DNA of 64,000 nucleotides from VRUE01 sp033856275 (GTDB lineage Bacteria > Actinomycetota > Thermoleophilia > Solirubrobacterales > 70-9): assembly GCA_033856275.1 (NCBI GenBank), contig JAWVFJ010000045.1, forward strand, positions 1-64,000, read 5' to 3'. Shown piece after piece: positions 60,642 to 64,000 of this stretch (its first letter is position 1; every line of letters starts with the position of its first letter). The notes below the pieces were generated by a model that was given only the letters and a program-made list of their open reading frames with translations, had not been told where the DNA came from and did not search any database. The translations under genes were made by a program, and so were the position numbers.

Positions 60642-60821
60642 GTCGGAGCCGAATCGCAGGCAGAGGGTCAGGTCGGCGAAGTCCGATCTGACCCGGCAGG
60701 GTGATAGTCGGGGAGACAGGATTGGGACGGCTGCTTGAGCGGGTTCCAAGGCCGTGGGCATCACGAATGAATCACTTAGCTGAGTTGCTGACGTCCAAAC
60801 TTGATATCACCCGGACGGCCG

Positions 60822-62010
60822 ATGTCTTACAAGGGTCCTCCAATTCCAACGATTCGTCGCTTCGGAATCGATGTCGAAGAGCAGACTGCCGTTTTCGAGC
60901 TCGCCGACGGTGCCGAGTTCGAAGTGCCGTTCCCTCGAAGCCTCTCTCCCGGCGAAGCAGGAATCCGACGCGCCAAATATGACGTCACCAGCAGCGAGTT
61001 CATCGCGACCCTTCCAATGGGAGACGAGATCGCTCTCGAAATGGACAAGCCAGGGACTCAATCTCGCCAACCATCTACACCTGTCGTCTATCTAGACCAG
61101 CTCCATTGGGTCACGCTGGCGCAACGTCGATGGGCACCCGGAAAAACTCTCGAAGGCCAACTACGACGCGGCCGGAGAACTGACGGAAATGGCAGAGGCA
61201 CGCGAGATCACCATCGCGATTTCATCGGCAAATCTGACTGAGACCACCCAGACCGACGGCCGCCATCGACGACACATGGCAACGACCATTCTTGGCCTCT
61301 CTCGGGGCTGGCAAATGCGAAACCCACTAGCGATCCGAGGGCGCGAATTTCGAGCTGTTTTGAAAGGCGAAGATCCGCGTATAAATGACCCCTTTTCCTT
61401 GGAGCCGGGCTCAGTCTTCGCCGATGGATTGCGACCTATAGACGCACCAGAAGACTTCCCACTGGATTGGCAGCAGTGGTTTCAGCGCATCACGGCAGTC
61501 AACGCGATGGTCGTGGCCACGATCGACGACGAAAAGATCTCCAAGGCAGAGGGGAACGCAATGGCGGACCAGTGGGCGCGCTCACATCATGAACTTGCCC
61601 TCTACATGCGCGATAGCCGAACTCCGAAGGAGCACGTACGCGCTAATGCGCTGGCCCGGCTCATCAGTGATATGTCTGAGGAGATCACCAGCGCTGCAAC
61701 CGATGCGGGGCTAGATCAGGGACAGTTGACAGCCTGGCTGGAAAGCCGCCTTGAACGCGACCTTGTGCACATGCCCTATCTGGGTCGCCACTTCGAGGTC
61801 ATTCACCAGCGACTAAGCAACGCCGACGATCGGTGGGAAGCCAACGACCTAACCGACATCAACTATCTCGCCTGCGCCGCTGGATATGCACATATCGTCG
61901 TCGGCGAGAAGAAGATCTCCGAGTACCTGCAGAGAATAGCCCCGCGGGTCTCAGGCGGAGCATTCATATGCCGAAAACTGCCAGACGCCGTCGAGTACCT
62001 TCAATCTTGA
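60822..62010 (+). pseudogene. PIN-like protein gene with one frameshift
   Basis: Two overlapping frames form one protein. The first (from ATG 60822) reads MSYKGPPIPTIRRFG... to VVYLDQLHWVTLAQRRWAP; the second continues EKLSKANYDAAGELTEMAEA and then ANLTETTQTDGRHRRH to the end at 62010. A single extra base near 61137-61141 causes the break. YLDxxHWVTLA and the Ser-x-Asn/Thr-Glu pattern resemble PIN-like nucleases (toxin-like or RNA-processing). GC content and codon use look lower than in the neighbours. A real pseudogene and a sequencing error are both possible. Confidence 0.55.
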
Positions 62011-62082
62011 CGCGAGACCTCTGGGTTCGTCCTCCAATCATGCTGCGAGCCCTCGCGAGGAACTACAGCTAGCCGTCTAGCG

Positions 62083-62310
62083 TCAATGCAACAAACGGCG
62101 GAGATCCTCTCCGGCGAGGTCAGCGTCCCTCAAGATTCCGGCAAGCGTTCCTTTCCGCAGCTCCTTGTGAAGGGGGACGACGAGAGCCATTCGGCGGCCG
62201 GACTTCTTAAGTCGCACATGGCTTCCGCGCTGGCGAACCACAGTCCAGCCATCCTTTTCGAGCGCCTTGACAAGCTCGGTGCCCGAAACGACCGGCTGCC
62301 GCGGACTCAC
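62083..62310 (-). CDS. hicA: HicA-type mRNA interferase toxin
   Basis: 75 residues with the HicA double-stranded-RNA-binding-like fold: ALEKDGWTVVRQRGSHVRLK (catalytic His in GSHV) and VVPLHKELRKGTLAGILRDA. Cleaves mRNA as a toxin. Overlaps hicB by four bases (ATGA), the toxin following the antitoxin. Confidence 0.85.
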   Translation of the reverse strand: MSPRQPVVSGTELVKALEKDGWTVVRQRGSHVRLKKSGRRMALVVPLHKELRKGTLAGILRDADLAGEDLRRLLH

Positions 62311-62534
62311 GCCGGCAGCGTGATCCTGCGGCGGACGATGCCCATGTCGAGCGACTCGCCGTCTTCACGGAGCCCATCGACGTAAAGGGCGACGGCCTCG
62401 TTGGCGTTCGCCAGTGCGTCGTCCATGTCCTCGCCCTGGGTGTGGAGGCCAGGAAGCTCTGGCGCATACACGTGGTATCCGCCCTCTTCCTGGGGCTCGA
62501 ATATCAGCTCTATCTCGCGTGCATCGCCTGACAT
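62307..62534 (-). CDS. hicB: HicB-type antitoxin
   Basis: 75 residues, short HicB lacking a separate DNA-binding domain: GGYHVYAPELPGLHTQGEDM and DALANANEAVALYVDGL. Neutralises HicA. ATG at 62534; the open frame upstream runs through tRNA-Pro and is not coding. Only 25 bases separate it from tRNA-Pro on the same strand. Confidence 0.85.
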   Translation of the reverse strand: MSGDAREIELIFEPQEEGGYHVYAPELPGLHTQGEDMDDALANANEAVALYVDGLREDGESLDMGIVRRRITLPA

Positions 62535-62559
62535 TTTGCTCAAACTTTCTGAATCAAAA

Positions 62560-62633
62560 TCGGGGAGACAGGATTTGAACCTGCGACCGCTCGGCCCCCA
62601 GCCGAGTGCGCTACCAGACTGCGCCACTCCCCG
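62560..62633 (-). tRNA. tRNA-Pro (GGG)
   Basis: 74-base minus-strand cloverleaf: acceptor CGGGGAG/CTCCCCG, anticodon stem CTCGG/CCGAG with loop CTGGGGG (anticodon GGG), T arm GCAGG-TTCAAAT-CCTGT. No encoded CCA. Immediately upstream of hicB. Confidence 0.93.
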
Positions 62634-62661
62634 TGGCTGCCTTACATTCTGACGAATCCAT

Positions 62662-62732
62662 GCGGCGGTAGCTCAACGGTAGAGCCTCAGCCTTCCAAGC
62701 TGATGACGCGAGTTCGATTCTCGTCCGCCGCT
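62662..62732 (+). tRNA. tRNA-Gly (TCC)
   Basis: 71-base cloverleaf: acceptor GCGGCGG/CCGCCGC, anticodon stem TCAGC/GCTGA with loop CTTCCAA (anticodon TCC), T arm CGAGTTCGATTCTCG. No encoded CCA. Divergent from tRNA-Pro. Confidence 0.94.
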
Positions 62733-62779
62733 CTCCTTCTGGTCAGCCTCCAGTACTCAAGACTTGCCCCGTGGCGCCG

Positions 62780-64000
62780 ATGCAGATCTGGTCAATGAAA
62801 GCCGGAGCAGGCAGATCCCCTGCGGTCCTCCTCGCCTTCATGGCGAGCTTTGGCGTGTTCGCCGGTTGCGGCGGCTCCAGCAACGACGCGGACAGTGCGA
62901 CGTCGGCCAAGGAAGCGGCGCTCGTTTCCTGGCCCCTCTTCGGCCGGGTTCCAGAGCGAACGCACTACCTGCCCTCCCACCAGCGCTTCCTCGACCCACC
63001 GCTGCGCGAAAAGTGGTCGGTCGACACCCACGCCCTGATCGAGTTCCCGCCCGCGGTCGCGGCCGGCGTCGCCTATGTGGTCAACAAGTACGGCAACGCC
63101 AAGGCCGTGCGGCTCAGCGACCGCAAGATCCTCTGGGAACGGAACACCGATCCGAAGGACTCGGGAACGCCCACCGACGTGACCGCGCCTGTCTACCACG
63201 AAGGCAAGGTCTTCTTTGCCTACGTCGACGGGAACCTCGTTGCCGTCGATGCCAAAACCGGCAAGCAAGTCTGGAAGCGCAAGCTCGTCGGCCACCTCGA
63301 ATCGTCGCCAATGGCGGTCGGGGGAACCCTCTACCTGGGTACCGACAAAACCAATGTGGTCGCCCTGCGGGCATCCGACGGCAAGGTGCTCTGGCAGTTC
63401 AACTCGCCGGGAGCGATCAAAGCCAGCCCCAGCTTCCACGGCGGCCACGTCTTTGTCGCCGACTACCAGAGCGCGATGTTCTGCCTCGATGCCAAAAGCG
63501 GCAAGCTGATTTGGCGCACGAACACCTCGCGCGTGCCGCCGTTCGGGGAGGGCGGCTTCTACTCCTCCCCCGCGATCGCCTTCGGTCGCGTCTACGCCGC
63601 CCGCGACGACGGCATCGTCTATGCCTTCGACGAAAAGACTGGCAAGGTCGACTGGTCCTTCCCGACCAACAACTTCGTCTACGGCTCACCGGCCGTCGCC
63701 CACGTGCCCGGCACACCGCCAAGCATCTACATCGGCTCCTACGACGAGCACTTCTACGCCCTCGACGCCCGCAGCGGCAAGCAGCGCTGGCGCTACGACG
63801 TCGGCGGGCCGGTGCCTGGCACGGCGACCGTGATCGGCCATACCGTCTACACCTCGAGCTTCAAGACCCGCGACGCGATCGGCATCGACGTCCGCACCCA
63901 CCGCAAGACCTTCGAGATGAAACAGGCCGGCTACACGCCGATGGTCTCCGACGGCCGTCGCCTCTACCTGATCGGCTATTACGTGCTGATCGGCCTGCAG
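62780..64000 (+). CDS. PQQ-type beta-propeller lipoprotein (3' end beyond window)
   Basis: At least 407 codons, running off the window edge. Signal peptide with lipobox VFAGC, so a lipoprotein. The mature part has repeated propeller blades with the PQQ/BamB-like Trp-docking pattern: DRKILWERN, DAKTGKQVWKRKLVG, ASDGKVLWQFNSPG, DAKSGKLIWRTN, DEKTGKVDWSFP, DARSGKQRWRYD. No dehydrogenase active site seen, so a binding or scaffold role is likely. The later ATG at 62795 is an alternative start. Confidence 0.85.
   Translation, partial: MQIWSMKAGAGRSPAVLLAFMASFGVFAGCGGSSNDADSATSAKEAALVSWPLFGRVPERTHYLPSHQRFLDPPLREKWSVDTHALIEFPPAVAAGVAYVVNKYGNAKAVRLSDRKILWERNTDPKDSGTPTDVTAPVYHEGKVFFAYVDGNLVAVDAKTGKQVWKRKLVGHLESSPMAVGGTLYLGTDKTNVVALRASDGKVLWQFNSPGAIKASPSFHGGHVFVADYQSAMFCLDAKSGKLIWRTNTSRVPPFGEGGFYSSPAIAFGRVYAARDDGIVYAFDEKTGKVDWSFPTNNFVYGSPAVAHVPGTPPSIYIGSYDEHFYALDARSGKQRWRYDVGGPVPGTATVIGHTVYTSSFKTRDAIGIDVRTHRKTFEMKQAGYTPMVSDGRRLYLIGYYVLIGLQ

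Noticed and set aside
62535..62627. N-terminal extension of HicB
   Set aside because: It would translate tRNA-Pro.
1..64000. CRISPR array
   Set aside because: No direct repeats with regular spacers seen; the repeats present are dispersed palindromes. No cas genes.
1..64000. Insertion sequence or prophage
   Set aside because: No transposase, integrase or phage structural gene recognised in any frame.

Overview
The window is about 65% GC, densely packed and strongly actinobacterial. Several features point to class Thermoleophilia (Solirubrobacterales-like): exported proteins starting with a PSPALVVAGLALFVALGG-type signal, a 952-residue secreted Cys/Pro/Gly-rich protein, an F420/DDN-type enzyme, a DevS-like sensor and frequent GTG/TTG starts with ATGA/GTGA stop-start overlaps. 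This placement is inference; there is no rRNA in the window.

Layout. 1-7.8 kb: a division and cell-wall (dcw) operon on the minus strand, read mraZ-rsmH-ftsL-ftsI-murE-murF-mraY, with a recognisable promoter carrying MraZ boxes and a strong leader hairpin. 7.8-14.1 kb: a membrane protein, then a Tad/Flp-type pilus remnant (tadC, tadB, tadA, cpaB) joined to a histidine kinase/OmpR-type regulator pair and a DUF192 protein. 14.1-19.7 kb: PfkB sugar kinase, CpsB-like PHP phosphatase, a small unknown gene, a degenerate Rho-like protein, glpD and a nitroreductase. 19.7-26.2 kb: a cobalamin-riboswitch operon encoding an ECF transporter (S component fused to a terpene-cyclase-like toroid, fused double ATPase, T component) plus two exported DUF4430 proteins. 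Together the parts look like a bacterial intrinsic-factor/transcobalamin-like B12 uptake system. 26.2-31.7 kb: exported protein, NarL-type regulator divergent from a DevS-like heme-sensor kinase, TPR protein, glnK-amtB. 31.7-41.8 kb: GMC oxidoreductase, DEAD-box helicase with a leader hairpin, DMT-type membrane protein, the giant secreted protein, and stress/phosphoesterase genes. 41.8-44.2 kb: ferritin-like DUF892 protein, then a decayed stretch with a multi-frameshift pseudogene. 44.2-60.6 kb: tRNA-Glu and tRNA-Leu, then hydrolases (including a haloalkane dehalogenase), Nudix, MocR regulator, amidase, beta-propeller protein and S15-type hydrolase. 60.8-62.7 kb: a lower-GC islet with a frameshifted PIN-like gene and hicBA beside tRNA-Pro and tRNA-Gly. 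The window ends inside a PQQ-propeller lipoprotein gene.

The two strongest signals are (i) the B12 riboswitch operon, in which the two halves of the animal intrinsic-factor fold are split between a transporter subunit and exported partners; and (ii) three families of short palindromic repeats scattered through the window. One family keeps a conserved core while its flanking arms change sequence but stay self-complementary. Copies of all three families lie inside open reading frames in phase (ecfA linker, ecfT loop, ftsL N-terminus), recalling Rickettsia palindromic elements.
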